From Imbricaverruca yamaguchii (taxonomy: Eukaryota; Arthropoda; Thecostraca; Neoverrucidae), in contig JAOTOL010001602.1 of NCBI GenBank assembly GCA_034440575.1, forward strand, positions 1,381,501 to 1,445,500: 64,000 nt of DNA, read 5' to 3'. Below the pieces are notes generated by a model. That model was not told the DNA's origin and ran no database searches. It was given only the letters and a program-made list of their open reading frames with translations. Below, one piece after another: positions 37,688 to 51,241 of the stretch; the stretch's first letter is position 1, and each line of letters opens with the position of its first letter. The position numbers and the translations under genes are program-made.

Positions 37688-38739
37688 CTGAGGAAAGACA
37701 CATTGTCAAGAAGAGGACAGAGACCCCTCCATGCTCAGCACGAGCCGTGGGGATCGCTTTGGATGCGGTCGGCCAAATGGCGATGGGCTGTGAAGCGACG
37801 GTGCAGAGAGCGGTGAGGGCTGTCGTGGTGGTGTATGGCAACACTCGGACAATGCCAGTGGTCGGAGGTGAGTGGGGCTTGACACGTCCACCGGGTCACC
37901 ACCAGACAGTGGCTAATGAATCATTCGTGAAATGTGGTGGAATATATCGCTTACTGAACACTGAGTCGACATCCTTCCCAAAGAAGTATCTACATCGTAC
38001 TTCTTGGTGTGTACTTGTGAAGTTTCCATGCCACGTTTCTGACAGTGTACCGCTTACGACTATCGTGCTTATGCTCACCATCACGGATCCGGGATCGTCA
38101 TAATGAACATGGCGTAGTGGAATTTCAGGCAGAGTGATTACCTATGGTGTGCTATGCTGGTATTATACAATACCAGTTTGTAGCATAGGTGTTTGTATCG
38201 TTATCACTAGCATCGGTATCCCCAAATTTCATAAATCTCAAGACACGTGAAACAGCTAGTTATATATACGCAATTTTCTTTAAACTGCGTTTGAGGACTT
38301 CAGTATTTTAAGTATAATTATTTCCATGGCGATTCCGACATCCTGCCATAGTGTTTCGACATCTCACAGCTAACGAGACATCATTATTTTACCACTGGCA
38401 CCCGAATATCAGACGAGACACTTCACGAGTTATTGTCGGCGATAATTTACATTAGTTTCCCTGCACATGGCGTGTTTTATGGAAGCCAGTCGCAGTAATA
38501 ACTTTATCTGACCTTACATGACCTTGTGTGCCACCGCCTAGTGATAGGAGGTTAGAGAATGTAAGCAATTTTTGTCATTATTGTCCACGATATTCAGTGT
38601 GGGTTTTATTGAAATCGGATTTTGTGTCGTATAATTGAGCTACATAATTATATCCAATGGTTGTCATATGTTGGTTTTTGCACCATGTGACTGTGCCTCG
38701 ATCTGAGTATTGATAACATGAATGGGCATTGACACCAGC

Positions 38740-39345
38740 GCGTGATATGGGCCTTTTGACTCCCCTCTGGCAGCATCAGTGTGCCTTTTAACTCCGCCTC
38801 TGGCCACACTAGTGCCCGGTCCCGACCGACGGCGGTGCTTACTACGCCTCTAGCCGCACCAATGTGCAGTCCCCGCAGGTGGTAGGTGCTGACTTCGCCT
38901 CTGGCCTCATCAGTGTGCAGTATCTACTGCTGATGAGTGCTACTCCGCCTCTGGCCACACTAGTGCCCAGTCCCGACCGACGGCGGTGCTTACTACGCCT
39001 CTAGCCGCACCAATGTGCAGTCCCCGCAGGTGGTAGGTGCTGACTTCGCCTCTGGCCGCATCAGTGTGCAGTACCTACTGCTGATGAGTGCTACTCCGCC
39101 TCTGGCCACACTAGTGCCCAGTCCCGACCGACGGCGGTGCTTACTACGCCTCTAGCCGCACCAATGTGCAGTCCCCACAGGTGGTAGGTGCTGACTTCGC
39201 CTCTGGCCACACCAGTGTGCAGTATCTATCGCTCACGGGTGCTGAGTCCGCCTCTGACCGCACAACTGTTCAGTCCCCACCGGTGGTGGGTGTTGACTCC
39301 GCCTCTGGCCGCACCAGTGTTCAGTCGCGCGACCTCTGGCGACGC
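38740..39345. repeat. 151-bp higher-order repeat of three subunits of about 50 bp
   Basis: TGGCCACACTAGTGCCC recurs at 38801, 38952 and 39103 (period 151). Each 151-bp unit has three related subunits that share CGCCTCT(G/A)GCC, then (A/G)CA(C/T)(C/T)A, GTGC and CAGT. A diverged fourth copy runs to about 39345. Confidence 0.92.
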
Positions 39346-39359
39346 GCCGGTCCGCCCCG

Positions 39360-39520
39360 CCTCAGCCCCTAATGTAATTATCGGTATGATTAAACACAGC
39401 CTACCGGCCCGGAGTAATCTCCTGGTCGCATGACTGGCATTATTGGTCTATTAATAACAATTACTGGTCGGCGGCATGCGGCTATATCGCCCGTTAATTG
39501 GGCTGGCTGGCCCCGTCTCA
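39360..39520. promoter_or_regulatory. Island with clustered homeodomain sites, candidate Rx enhancer
   Basis: Right after the 151-bp repeat lie TGTAATTATC (39373-39382), GATTAAAC, a TAATAACAATTACT cluster near 39450 and GTTAATTGGGC near 39493, between GC-rich blocks. It is 1.7 kb upstream of the Rx 5' homeobox exon shown here. Regulatory role inferred. Confidence 0.35.
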
Positions 39521-40470
39521 CAAACACGGAGGTACAGCGACAGGCGTCCCGGCATATATTGGGACCACATAAAGCGTTCTACGTTGTCCCACTCTCTTCG
39601 GTATCGAAATTATCGCATGTAAGCGTAGTTGTTTAATGTTTCACTAACAACAAACACACAAGACATAGGACAAAGCTATATAATTTCACGCTGACAAATA
39701 TATAAGTTGTGTGGGCCCCTCCGTTTCGTTACTTTTGAGCCACTTCAGATCTTATAGCAGGAACCAGAATTAACATCGACTTGAGGCTAGGAAAACTATT
39801 AGACAACGTAATTTGCTCTTCCATATATTCAGATGTGTCGAAATATTATGTAGTCAGCAAGCCATGCAAACAGATTTCGGTTGAAACTGTATTTTGACCT
39901 GTTGATCTGACATCATGTCACTGTACTTTTTGCATTTGTCTTTCATCAATAGTTTATCAACTCATCTTGATGTGTCTTGAGCGATTTCTACATGGCAAAT
40001 GCCTCGATATGCACTTACGAACTTCATATAGACAAGGTGGTGGCATTGTTTGATCTACCGTACCTGCGGGACATTGATGAAGTGGACCTCCGTGTTTTAG
40101 CACAAGTGCGCTCATTGATTGTTGGAAAGCATGCTAAATGTCAGAACGATATCTTAAACAGTTCGAAAAAACTCGGATTATGATTCAACTGATCCCGCAC
40201 TATGAGGGTTAAGCTGTACATGCGAGAGCATCCTCCTGCTTCCCGATCACAGTTCAGCTTTTGATGCTTCTGGCGAAGGTGGCTAGCACGTCAGGTTCAA
40301 TTTTGCAGCTTAAACCGGCGGAGTCACTAGCAAGATAGGTATAAAATGTGATAATATTGTCGGGAAAATATCATACCAAAATAAGTGCTTCCATCAATGA
40401 ACAAGGCCAATCACAAATTCAACATCGTCACACCTACTATGTGATCACGAGGATCAAATAAGCCAAAAAT

Positions 40471-40602
40471 AGCCTGGCCATTTCAAGTGTCAGCATGTCC
40501 AACACAAGTCGATCAGCCTGGCCTTTTCAAGTATCAGCGTGTCCCACATAAGCTGATGAGCCTGGCCTTTTCAAGTATAAGCACGCACCATGCGATTCGG
40601 TG
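40471..40602. repeat. 44-bp tandem repeat, three copies
   Basis: AGCCTGGCC(T/A)TTTCAAGT starts at 40471, 40515 and 40559, each followed by A(T/A)CAGC-like and GTCC-ACA-AAG blocks. Confidence 0.85.
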
Positions 40603-43600
40603 CATGCATGGCTGATTCTGAAGCAAACACTGAATTAATTTCCAGAATGTCAAGCCAGGCTCAACAAATAGTGTAAATCCACATACAGGCACTGGTTTAG
40701 AGCTCTGTGATGAGACGGACCCCGGGTCCGGTCCGGATATGGCCAACATTCACGGATCCCGGCAACATTCCTCGTCCTACAGGAAGAGGACGTTGCGCTG
40801 CGACCGGCTGTAAGGAGGAGTAGCTGTTCCGAACTGTGGTGCTGGAAAGTCGCGAGCTCCTCACGTGAGTGGCACTCCCCAGCAGGAAAGCCCGCCACGA
40901 TATCGCAACAAATGTAAGGTGGGCAAGACAATTCGTAAAACACAAAGATTGATACCCACTACTCACGGTTATCAAACAATGAAGCAGTAAAATTAAGACC
41001 AGATACCTAGATGCCAAGCTTTGAAACATTGGCGCTTCCAGATTCTGATATCCAAACTGTAACATTCTTCAGCCTTCAAACATCGTGGTATTCTAGTCTA
41101 AAAGCAATGTACCTATAACTTAAAGGGGACTAATTGGTTATCTGCCTAGCGCTGGCTACACTTTTGATAATAAGCCTTCTTTTGTATTTCCTGTGTTGTG
41201 TACTATCATGCACATTTTACCAATTTTGCAGCGAAATGCTTATGCACTTGAGGAATGGCCACCCCCCACCCACACACACCCACATATATACATATATATA
41301 TGTTATCATATGTCATATATAGGACACACACAAGACGAAGAGACATCAGGTATGGATGATTTCTTCGGATAGCTATACAGATGCACATAATCGTACAGAA
41401 ACAGCAAAATATTACCAAGGTGTAATAAACAAAAATATACAATAGTCGTTTAATTAAAACATGCTATTACACGGTAGTGCATTTAGTACCTGATAAATTA
41501 CAGGTCATTGTTAAGTGGCCTACCTTAATATTATTTCTCGTGTCGTGTCCGTCCTCAGCATGTATTCAGATCTTAAGGATTATTTCGTTGTCACTATGAA
41601 CTGCCTGGTTGAAGCAATGCATCAGACAACCATCAATGATTGTCATGCGGAGCAACGCAGTCGAAAAAGAACACCAGGTTCTAACCCCCCAAACCTACGT
41701 TGGAAACGCATGACGGTCATTAAACAAGAATGGTGATTCAAAAGAAGGTGGCATTCAAACAGCTACAAGAATAGAACTGTTGGTTTGTGACATTTTATAC
41801 TTATATACTTGGAATCCCATGGGCAGTTTTCTATGGGATGCTGTTACTTTTGAATAAATTGAAATTACTCAGGTATGATTCGTGTTAATGAATATATTTC
41901 CAGCACTATTCTTGCAAGCTGCGTTCAACTTGTTGAAATTACCTTTCCTGACCCTTTATCTCATGACATCACATTCAGATCAAAGTCACAATCCAATTCG
42001 AAGCCTTGGAGGGGGTTGTTATTCTTTGGACATTAATGGCACACTAATATCACCCTAGAATACATTTTGGTGGCGCAGATTCAGAATGTCTAAGCGTCGG
42101 AATGTCCATCAAGGAAGAAATGGTCTGTTAAACGATGGCCGACCTGAAAGTGAATCGTTTTAATTACTGAAGCCTACATTTCATTTTTGTTTAATTATCT
42201 ATGTGCCTTAGATGCACGTACTTGAATTGCATTAGATACATACGCTTACATTACATCATATAATGTCGCTTTGTCCATTCTTTGAAATTGGATAGGTTAA
42301 AAAAGACGAAGCGTTAGCAAATTACATTTACTTTTCAGGAACAGTTTTCAGCAAACCCTCAATGGTAGTGGCAGCAATTAATGGGAAGTAATTGTGCTGT
42401 CGTGTCTTTAGTTCTCATTTATTTATCCGATGTACGCTGTGGTTCCAGTATTGGCTTTGATGTGAATACGTTCACTGGTGATTCAGTGCTTTATTGTTTT
42501 GTTCGGCATTTTGCAGCTAGTAAGAGATTATCTTAATATCAAGGAGTGAGGCATGAACACGAAAATAGCGCAGCAACCGGACATACGGCAGGCAACCCGG
42601 GAATGAAATGTGGATTGTATTGTAGATGATATAATTGGAGGTTTGAAGAATGAATAATATTGAGTTTTAAATTGTGGATCTAGCAGTAGAATGATCAACG
42701 TCTCGGATGTGGTGTGCAGCATTCCAGAGATTTGCCAAAGATGAAGGAATCAAGCTTCGTCCATGTTGGAAGTTTTGCTGTTAAATTTTGAAATGCATAG
42801 TTTTGCAAATGTGCTGGAACTATAGAAGCCTCCCAATAGACCAAAATAGTTCCCCCTATAGAGAATGCTTCCTTTTCCCTTAAATTGTCATTCAACAATT
42901 TTTCAGGAAAGTGAGGTACGTCGTGTCTGCAACCATGCACAAGAAGAAGGAAACTGGCACACAACCTTAACAAAATGTGCTACAATGTTAGCCTGATGGA
43001 ACGCATACTGTGTTTGTATTTTAGTCTGGTCCCAGCTATATTCTACTGTTCAGCATCTGGTGAAGCCATTTATCATTGTTCGGCTTTATTGCTTTTCAAG
43101 TCTTTCTTTTGAAGGCTGCATATCATGAGCATATTTGAACTATTAACCACTATCATTGATGATCTCTTTGGCAATTAACATAACAAAATGCTTTCAAATA
43201 CTCAAGAGTTTAACCTCAAATTTGTATGACAACGTGCTGGCTGGAATGTTGAAATGTGCATCGCAAGTTGCATGATTATTATAATCATTAGGTATACGTG
43301 GAGTTTGCATTGATTTGGAAAATTGAAAAAGATTCAGCTGAAATGTCCGTTGAAAGACCGGTATATATTCCAAGGTGGTCAAAAAGCCCACCGGTCCTGA
43401 CCGGGCTTTTTGTGCTGCATTTGCCATTCTGTGCTGCATGTCGGGCTTTCGTTCCCTACATTTCCCATCTTTAGTTGTCGCAACGTGAACCTAGCGCTAT
43501 TCAGTTGTAAGCTCTGCACTGCTTATAATTCAGCCTTCACATATCGCGCACTTTCATCCTGTAGTGCGCTCATGCCACCCGCTATTATTTATGAAGCCAA

Positions 43601-43639
43601 CGAGGTAGCACAAACTAAGACGGCGAGGGTGCAACGTCC

Positions 43640-44060
43640 CCTTAAAAGTAGTTAAGCAACAAAACGGAACACAGCTGAGCGTCCTCTGGTCGGTTCCCTT
43701 GACCCCCGAACAGTGCGGGTCGTGCGCAGCGGACCAGACCGCAGACCAACAGAGCTGAACACCAGTAGGACGTGCGATGCACGATCAATTATAGACGAGT
43801 AAAAACGGAAGCCGGTGCACGGAGCAGCGGTGGCCGAAGCCAGACTGGTGGCTGGCACGGCGCAGCTGCCGCTATTAGCACGCCCGTCCGCGACCGGGGC
43901 GCCTACCCGGCTCGTCCTCCGCCATTGTGGGGACGTTTTAATCTACAGCTCAGTCCCTTTTACCGGCACGTCGCGGGAATCTTATCTCGGGTGGAAATCT
44001 TTATTAACCCCATTAGGTCGGCGGTATGTCTCTATTGATGGGCCGGCCTGGCGGGCACAA
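43640..44060. promoter_or_regulatory. GC-rich island with GATA and TTAAC-type sites
   Basis: GC-rich stretch with GATCAATTATAG near 43782, CTTATCTCGG at 43981 (a GATA-type site), TTTATTAACCCCATTAGG near 44000 and TCTATTGATGGGCC near 44031. No exon seen. Candidate regulatory island by composition only. Confidence 0.27.
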
Positions 44061-45342
44061 ACACCTCCTCATTCTCCGGTGTAGAGGGTAGAGTTACACG
44101 GCCGAGCCCCCGACGTGTCCCTGTGTATTAGCGCCACTCGGTGCTGGATTGGCGCAGTTGCTGTCCGTAGTGGCCATAGTGCTCGCCGTGTGTTGGGTGC
44201 CGACAGTCTTTGTGCCCTTCCGTGTTGGCTCGTGCGCTTGATCCAGCGCCGTGATTGTGTTCAGCCACGCCGCTCTAAACGATAAGTTGTCTAAACGTTT
44301 GCCACTCTTGGTAGCTTAGTACTGCCTGGATCCGGGTAGTATATGAGATCAATACGCAAGATTTTAATTAGAAGATTGGGGACTTATAAGCTGGCTACAT
44401 GGCTCCAGGGACCATAATTGGGTCTATTGACATACCAAGCCTACTCGGCCTCGTACAGTAGGATCAATCATTCAGAATGAGTTCAATTATGTGTCATTTC
44501 GTAAGCCTATGCCAACGTACTTGAGATGGACCAGGGTATATCCTCCGGTGTGACTCCGGTGTGACTGAGTCTGGGTATTAACCCGGCAGTCACTGGGACA
44601 TTTGTGCTCACACTAGTCACTGGGGTAGGGAGCCTTTCTATGTAGATCTTTGCAGTCAATGAATTGATTAGCCGATTCGACCGGCATTTGAACCATTAAT
44701 CGGCAGAAAATCATTTTTGTCTATTTGTAGTTCACTGATGAGGTCACACGTTAAGTAAAAGCAAATTGACCGTTTTCTATAGACCACATTTTATCATAAA
44801 TATCGATATTCAATCTCAGCTGTTTTTTATGCATGCAGTGTGCACATGAAATTGTTCATTTAGGCTCTTTCTGGCCTGAGGTCAAGTACTGCCACCTGAG
44901 GGGAGAATGGATAATGGCCCTGTTTGACTCAGCATCAAATGGAATTACTTGTCTAGGGCACTGGGAAAAAACTGCACAAATATCCACATATGCTACGGAA
45001 TTTTGCATGTCAGTATATTCTGGCATGACGCCTATCAGATCACATGTCGTGTCAGGAAATACCTGACTTATTCCAAGCTCAATTTTTACCGTAAACAAGA
45101 ACATTTGAGTAATATTAAACTTAGGGCTGGTCGATGCATTATATGCCAATACTTATACAATCTGGACTTGTTGTCCTCGGTTCAAGTGAGGTCATCTTGG
45201 GAGAAGATGCAAAATTTCCTTTATGGTTCAGTGTGTAATGCGTTGCATGCTTATATGTACATTTATACGAGGAACTCGAAAAATGAGCTATACTTTTGTA
45301 TATGCCATAAAATAGAAGAATGATGCCAATGAATAGAAAGAT

Positions 45343-45650
45343 CGTCGGCGTGGTACTACGATTAGCTAGAGCGCTGGCCTACATTGGTCTCCCCTGTCCT
45401 GGTAAAATAGGTTCGAGTCGCTTCACGCGCTTGTATTCAGCCCCCAGTTTGGACGGTCAATTAAAAACTGGTCCGACAAGGCCGGTGACGAGCTACCGGG
45501 GCGGCCGTGTCGGTCAGTTGGCGGCAGTCAAACTCTTCGTCAAAATCATACCGTTTGACTGGAATTCACGGATCTGGTGGGACCAGGGTTCACTCAGCAA
45601 GCTTTGCTTAGCAACAGGAATCGGGTCCATAAGGCCACCACAGCAATAAT
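45343..45650 (+). mobile_element. tRNA-derived SINE, copy 2
   Basis: Head with TAGAGCGCTGGCC and GGTTCGAGTCGC, body with CGACAAGGCCGGTGACGAGC and CGGCCGTGTCGG, then ACTGGAATTCACGGATC, GCTTAGCAACAG and the tail CCACCACAGCAATAA. These blocks occur in the same order in copy 1, so both are full-length members of one family of about 305 bp. Confidence 0.88.
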
Positions 45651-47693
45651 TCTAACCAAAGTTCCAAAAAAGAAGAGGAAAAAAAATACTCTCCTATGGT
45701 CTGTCGCAGCAATTGTGTCCTAATTAAGGTCACCCGGCAGGCACCATCCTCTCCAGAATAATTAGAGATGAATTGACCATCCAGTGTAATTTGGTTAGAT
45801 TGCATAGGATGAAAAGAAGCAACCGTTTCAGGCGCCAACAGAAGTACCTATGATCGAGTTTGCGGTTTCATTATAAGATGAATTGGCATAGGTAGTAAAA
45901 GCGTCGTGCACGGGTGAGAGTTACTTTGGTGAGCACGGTCCACATCGTACACGCTTCTGGCCCATAATTTGTTTCACACCAAACACAATGTATTCCAAAC
46001 ACAACGTGTTATTTTATGAAAGGTATCGCTGAAAATAGTTAGACACACAATAGTATTTGAAAGAAAACACAGATCATGAGAAAAATATGCAGAATTTGAA
46101 ACCAGGCTTAGCGAAGCATCACGCACGTAACACAAAGATTCCTACTCGTGCGTTGTTTTGTGATTCTGCCCATCGTCCATGATGGTGCAGGCATCGGCTG
46201 TTTAACTCATTTCATTCAAACGATATCAACCTTGGAAAGACAGCTGTCCGGATGAAGAAAGAAGCTTTCCACAGTATACATTACCCTACATATGAACGAA
46301 TGTTGGATATTACTCCGCTGATGTTCACCTTTTACTGACCCCTGACTACTTGTAAAGCGGTGTGCTAATGTAATTATATCGCAACGAAACGGCCAAGAAA
46401 CGTAATCAAGCGCATCATCTGTGAACGACGGCGAATCGGCACCAGACCGACAGGCGGACGTGTAATGCTGCCGTAATTGGCACTCATGCTTGTCCAATAA
46501 AGCAAATTGGTTTCCCTTCGTAAGAGGATTGTGGCAGGCGGGTGCCGAATTTTTCAATTAGAGGCAATAGCATGGGATGATTAACGGTCTGTGAGCGGTC
46601 TTAATGCAGGTGAGGGAACCTGTTTGACGAGCTGTGGCTTCCTTTTCATTGGCCATTGATCTTCTATTGATCTTGTATGCTGATGAAGCCTCGATAAATT
46701 TGGAAAGAAAAACAGTTATGTCCATCATGTCTATGGCACATTGCGGTACTCGTTTTGGTATTCATCACAATATCTGCGTGAAGTACGTATCTACAGCTAG
46801 CAGGAATAACTAACTGCACGTCAAATTGTGCAGATTTTTAGTGCAAATTAGCTTCCCTTTGTCAGAATAATATTCAGCCGGCAACATTTTCGACGAAACA
46901 ACATGAAATCTTTAAAGAAACCAATCAAAACTGGTTGCTTACGCTTGTTGTGGGATGATGGACTGGCGCATTTAGAAAATGTAGGTAGAACATGGTGCAA
47001 TTTTTACCTCTGGTCACGACACCGAGCCATGACGTCATCTCTTGAGCCGTTTCTGTTGCAATTTGCTGAAAGTAATGTTCTCGTGCGTCCACGCAATCAG
47101 AACATTTTGCATAACTCTAATTCAAATTCAAAGATAATTTTTCCCATTAAAGCCACGAAGGTCTTTTGCAGCCTGATACAAACTATTGAGAGAAAAAATT
47201 GAACATGAGAATTGCGGGATGTTTGGCTGCACTTGGTCCACCAACCGCGAAACAAATCGAGCCATATGTTAACAGATTAGTGCGAACCATAGCTGCATCC
47301 TGTTGCATATTTTCGATTCTGTCTCAAATGTGTTTGTCGCTTGACTCGGTGCTGTTTTCATGCCATTTTCGGCACATTTTTTACCCGGGACTTGACTTAT
47401 GCTAGCTAAACAAAAGTATAACAATTCAGAGGCATCGTAGTCACATATCAGCATTCAGGTCGTTGTTTTCTTATTCGTGACCCTACTTCAAGTAGGGGAC
47501 GAAATGGCGATGCTGTGACAAATCTTCTCGAATGGGAAGGTTGACAAAATACGCTGTGTGCGTGGGGATACACCCCCTACAGTATATTCAGCATGAGTCT
47601 CACTGAAAAAAAACAAGCAACACGACAGAAGGAGAGGCATGGGAGGAAGAGATAGCGAGAAAGAAAAAAAGAAAGAATGAGGGAGAGGGAGAT

Positions 47694-47742
<49 letters not shown>

Positions 47743-48570
47743 AAGAGAGAGAGAGAAGTAGAAGTGATTCCTTTCTATCAGGTCAAATCATACTTGAAAA
47801 TTAATATCGCAGTTATAAGCATATGGTTGATATTAGATTTAAAGAGCTTTAGGGAGGAAATCCCCAAGGACGTCAGTTTTTCCATCGACGTTCATCTCAG
47901 GTGCGGCAGCGGCTCTGGAGGGGAAGGGTGCGCTTTGACGACAGATGTACTGTTCACGTTTTGTAGACCTATCCTGACGCCGTCTTGATCTGTGTTTCCC
48001 TTTTAACCTATCGTGTTTATCAGACCTACCGTACTTGTCCTTTAAAAGCAGAATTGTTGCACAATGCGAACTGATTTAGGTTTCCACTGAGGAGGTAGCA
48101 CATTTTTTAGGGGTGCGGCTCAACCTGGAGGGATGCCTTACACTGGAAAGTTCGTTGAGCAGGAGAATGCACTCGAGCCTGCCATACAGGCACCTTTTCT
48201 GCTCAGAGGGGCGCCTTCGACTGCACATTTCGTTCAGCAGGGGAAGGAGTGCACACGACATTCTGAAGGGGTGCGTTTTCGATCTGGAGAGCTCCATCTC
48301 CATCGGGGCCACCTTACGGGGTACTAGGGAAGTGGTGGCGGTTGTCCCCTTTCGCTCCCCTTGGATCCGTCTCTGTTGTGCATCTCTGCCTCGTCCACCT
48401 TTCATTCTTCCACGTATCCACATAGTAGCTGATTGCCTTCTTGCACGCGAAAATATCGGAGTACGCCGTATTCCTCCCTCATCCAATTATTGGGGTTCAC
48501 GGATTGATTTTGCCTTTGGAATCGTTCCATATTTGCGTTCACCCACTATTTGCATGTAAAGGTGATATAT
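45651..48570. other. Mostly gene-free interval with a (GA)n tract and one unassigned frame pair
   Basis: A GA-rich simple tract lies at 47640-47760. At 48076-48559 both strands have frames of 136-148 codons over GC-richer sequence with internal similarity (GGAGGGATGCC/GAGGGGCGCC blocks). I recognise no product. A small AT/GC mixed patch at 46490-46640 holds CAATTAG and GATTAACGG sites. Confidence 0.4.
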
Positions 48571-48579
48571 TGAGTGTGA

Positions 48580-51067
48580 TTAACCCATTAAAGCCCGGAC
48601 CCATTTTCCGTCCAAATTTTCTTTCTTTTTTTTTGGCATGCAGCCTAGTTATTTTTTTTGATACAGATGCGACCAAAAATGGCCGCACGGGCGCCAGCGA
48701 CGGGCGGGCGGCCGCGCAGTGCCGGGCGGCAGGTGGGCAGGCCGCGCGGTGACGGGTAGCGCGGGTCCGCGTAGCGGTGGATGCCGGTGGAAGGCATGTA
48801 TGTGCTCTAGGCCGTGTGGTAGGCGACGAAGCAGGCGAAGCAGAGAGGCACATCACACTTCACGCACTTCTTGGTGGACCTCCGCTGGCACTTCTCTAGC
48901 TGGCAGCGTCGGCGGAAGCCTAGGTTGGTGGACAGGTGTCCCACGTCGTCGTACCGGAGGCTGCCAGGGATCCACACTCCGCGTGTACGCTTCGGAGAGC
49001 TCGCCTTTGCCCCACCTCCGGTGCTGACCCTGGCAGCGGTCATCAGATAGATGGTGGCGATGTCACGGCGGAACTGGAGCAGCGTCAGTTTCTGCTGCTG
49101 AGGCACTGCGGCGCGGTGTAGCAGCCAGCTGTTGACCATGGCCATGTCCAGAGCACGGGTGATGAGACACCAATACCACTTTTGCCCCGGATGGACACCT
49201 GGCACTGGCCCAGCATCCAGTCATGGAGGTCCACGCCGCCCATGCCTTGGTTGTACGCTTTCAGCAGTTTGGGCTGCGGAACTTCCTTGCGTTTCTTCTC
49301 CGTCCTGTCATAACGGTATGCAGAGGTCGCCGAATCCACAGTGTCAAAGTTGGTCATGATGTTGACCACCTTGTTGTCCTTCCACCTCACCAGCAGCACC
49401 TCGTCTGTCGAGTCAAAGTGCTGCTCGTGAGTACCACGATTTTTCTTGTTCATTGCTTTGAGTGGTGTGACCGCGCACTTGTCCAGTCTGTCCTCTCGTG
49501 CCGTACCAGTGGCGCGCAGACCACGAGCCTTCAGCGTCGCCAGCAGCGTCCGCGACGTGAACAGGTTGTCGAAGAACAGTCTGTGGGCGCCTGTGTCGGT
49601 AACTGGGCTGATCATGTCCAGCACGACACGCGTTCCCAGGGGTAGATCTTGCAGCTCCGGCCGCTTCTCCTTGCCACAGTACAAGTCAAACTTGTAACAG
49701 AAGCCGTCACTGCTACACAGCGCCCACAGCTTGTATCCGAACCTTATCGGTTTTCCGCGCATGTACTGCTTGAGGCCGTGATGACCGTAGTACTTTACCA
49801 TCATCTCATCAACCGCCAGATCCTCCTGAAACACGTTGAACTGCTGGAACGACTCGTTCAGAAGGTCCAGCAGCGGACGCACCTTGAAGGCACGATCTTG
49901 GAGCTGAGATTGCGGCCCAGGCAGCTTGGAGTTGTCCTGTACATGAATATATGATTTTATCTTCATGTACCGGCTTCGAGGTATGGCGTTGCGGATGATG
50001 GTGTGCTGCATGTCCACGGCTTCCGACCAATACATCCTCTCGCTGGGTAGCTGCCTGTAGCCCGAGTACAGCAGCACACCCAGGAAGCCTTTCAGCTCGT
50101 CCTCGTGTAGCTGGAACTCGGGGTCGTTTTTGACGTCCTGGGCATATCTCAGCGTCTCAGTGCGGATATGCTGGATGATGTCGCTGAAAACTTGCTCGAA
50201 AATTTCAACCGGCTTTTTCGAGCCGAGCTGATCCGTTAGATCCTGTCGATTTTTCGAAGCCGTGTCGGACATCGCACCCCATCCACAGTACACCGGGTTC
50301 ACGGACTTCCACACCGGTGCAGATTTATCAAACTTGCGCTTCTTTTACACTGTAGCGGCCAGATCGTCTTCCTGCTCTTCTTCCCGGCGGAAGTGCACCT
50401 CCACAGTACCAGGCACATCGTGTACGATGGCTGGACCAGTTCCGTCATCATCAGCCTCATCCTCGTCACTCATGTCGTCCTCCACGGCCGGAGGAATGTT
50501 TACAAGCTTCAGGTCGGCATCACACAGTTCGTCATCGTTCATTATCAGCTCCACCGCTTCTTGGACTGTAAGGCACTGAACACGAGGCATGATGGTTTCT
50601 TCGCAACCACGGATGAAACGACACGTGTGACACACACGACTTTTGGCGCGCTACCGGCCGCGCCGCCCGGATTTGACGCGGGCGTCCGTGCGGCCAAAAT
50701 TGGTCGACCCCAATTTGGCGTCCACTGTGTAGGACCCATGTAAAGGAACAACAACTTCCCATACATGTCTGTAATCCCACTAACGTCTACTTTTCGTTCA
50801 TCAGCATTCATGTTTTCATCGATGCCTAAAAAGTTAAGAAATATGCAATTTTGTACACATGGGTCACGTGTGACCAAAATCGCTAAATTTACTTCTAATT
50901 AATTTCCCCTTAGAAGTTGATTGGGACCTTTTTACACGGGTAGGGGACATGTCAGGACTGTTGCCGACATCCTGATAAAGTTTCGTCTTTATCCACTGGA
51001 TATTGTCATATCTACAGCAGTTTGAAATGACCGTCCAAAAATGGGCCCCCGGGCTAAAACGGGTTAA
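48580..51067 (-). mobile_element. Full-length piggyBac-type DNA transposon
   Basis: Bounded by TTAA at 48580-48583 and 51064-51067. The terminal inverted repeats align: TTAACCCATTAAAGCCCGG then ACCCATTTTCCGTCC at the left, TTAACCCGTTTTAGCCCGGG then GCCCATTTTTGGACGG read inward from the right. TTAA target duplication and CCC ends are the rule for the piggyBac superfamily. The 2488-bp interior is filled by one transposase gene on the minus strand plus short flanks. Confidence 0.93.
48807..50590 (-). pseudogene. piggyBac-type transposase, broken by one stop and one frameshift
   Basis: Cut-and-paste transposase. It starts MPRVQCLTVQEAVEL at 50590 and has an acidic N-terminal region (MSDEDEADDDGTGP). 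An in-frame TAA at 50345-50347 breaks it, after which the same frame continues KKRKFDKSAPVWKSV. The DDE/D core is visible: VDEMMVKYYGH (first Asp), FFDNLFTSRTLLA (second Asp) and GGVDLHDWML (third Asp). A single-base loss in an A-run near 49180 shifts the frame; the next frame carries WYWCLITRALDMAMVNSWLL. A C-terminal cysteine-rich domain follows, CVKCDVPLCFACF, and the stop is at 48807. The total is about 590 codons, the usual size for the family. Only two lesions in 1.8 kb suggest a recent death. It is not functional as read. Confidence 0.92.
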
Positions 51068-51085
51068 CATGGATTGGTTCGCTTC

Positions 51086-51090
<5 letters not shown>

Positions 51091-51162
<72 letters not shown>

Positions 51163-51176
51163 GTGTGTTCCTCTCC

Positions 51177-51241
<65 letters not shown>

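Larger units (their letters stand above)
39520..45342. other. Mostly gene-free interval upstream of the Rx exons
   Basis: Apart from the 44-bp repeat at 40471 and the island at 43640-44060, no exon or element was recognised. The Rx first exon would be expected upstream on the minus strand, but no HSIDAILG-type octapeptide was found by eye. Confidence 0.5.

Noticed and set aside
49223..49954. Plus-strand frames over the transposase
   Set aside because: Antisense shadows of the piggyBac transposase.
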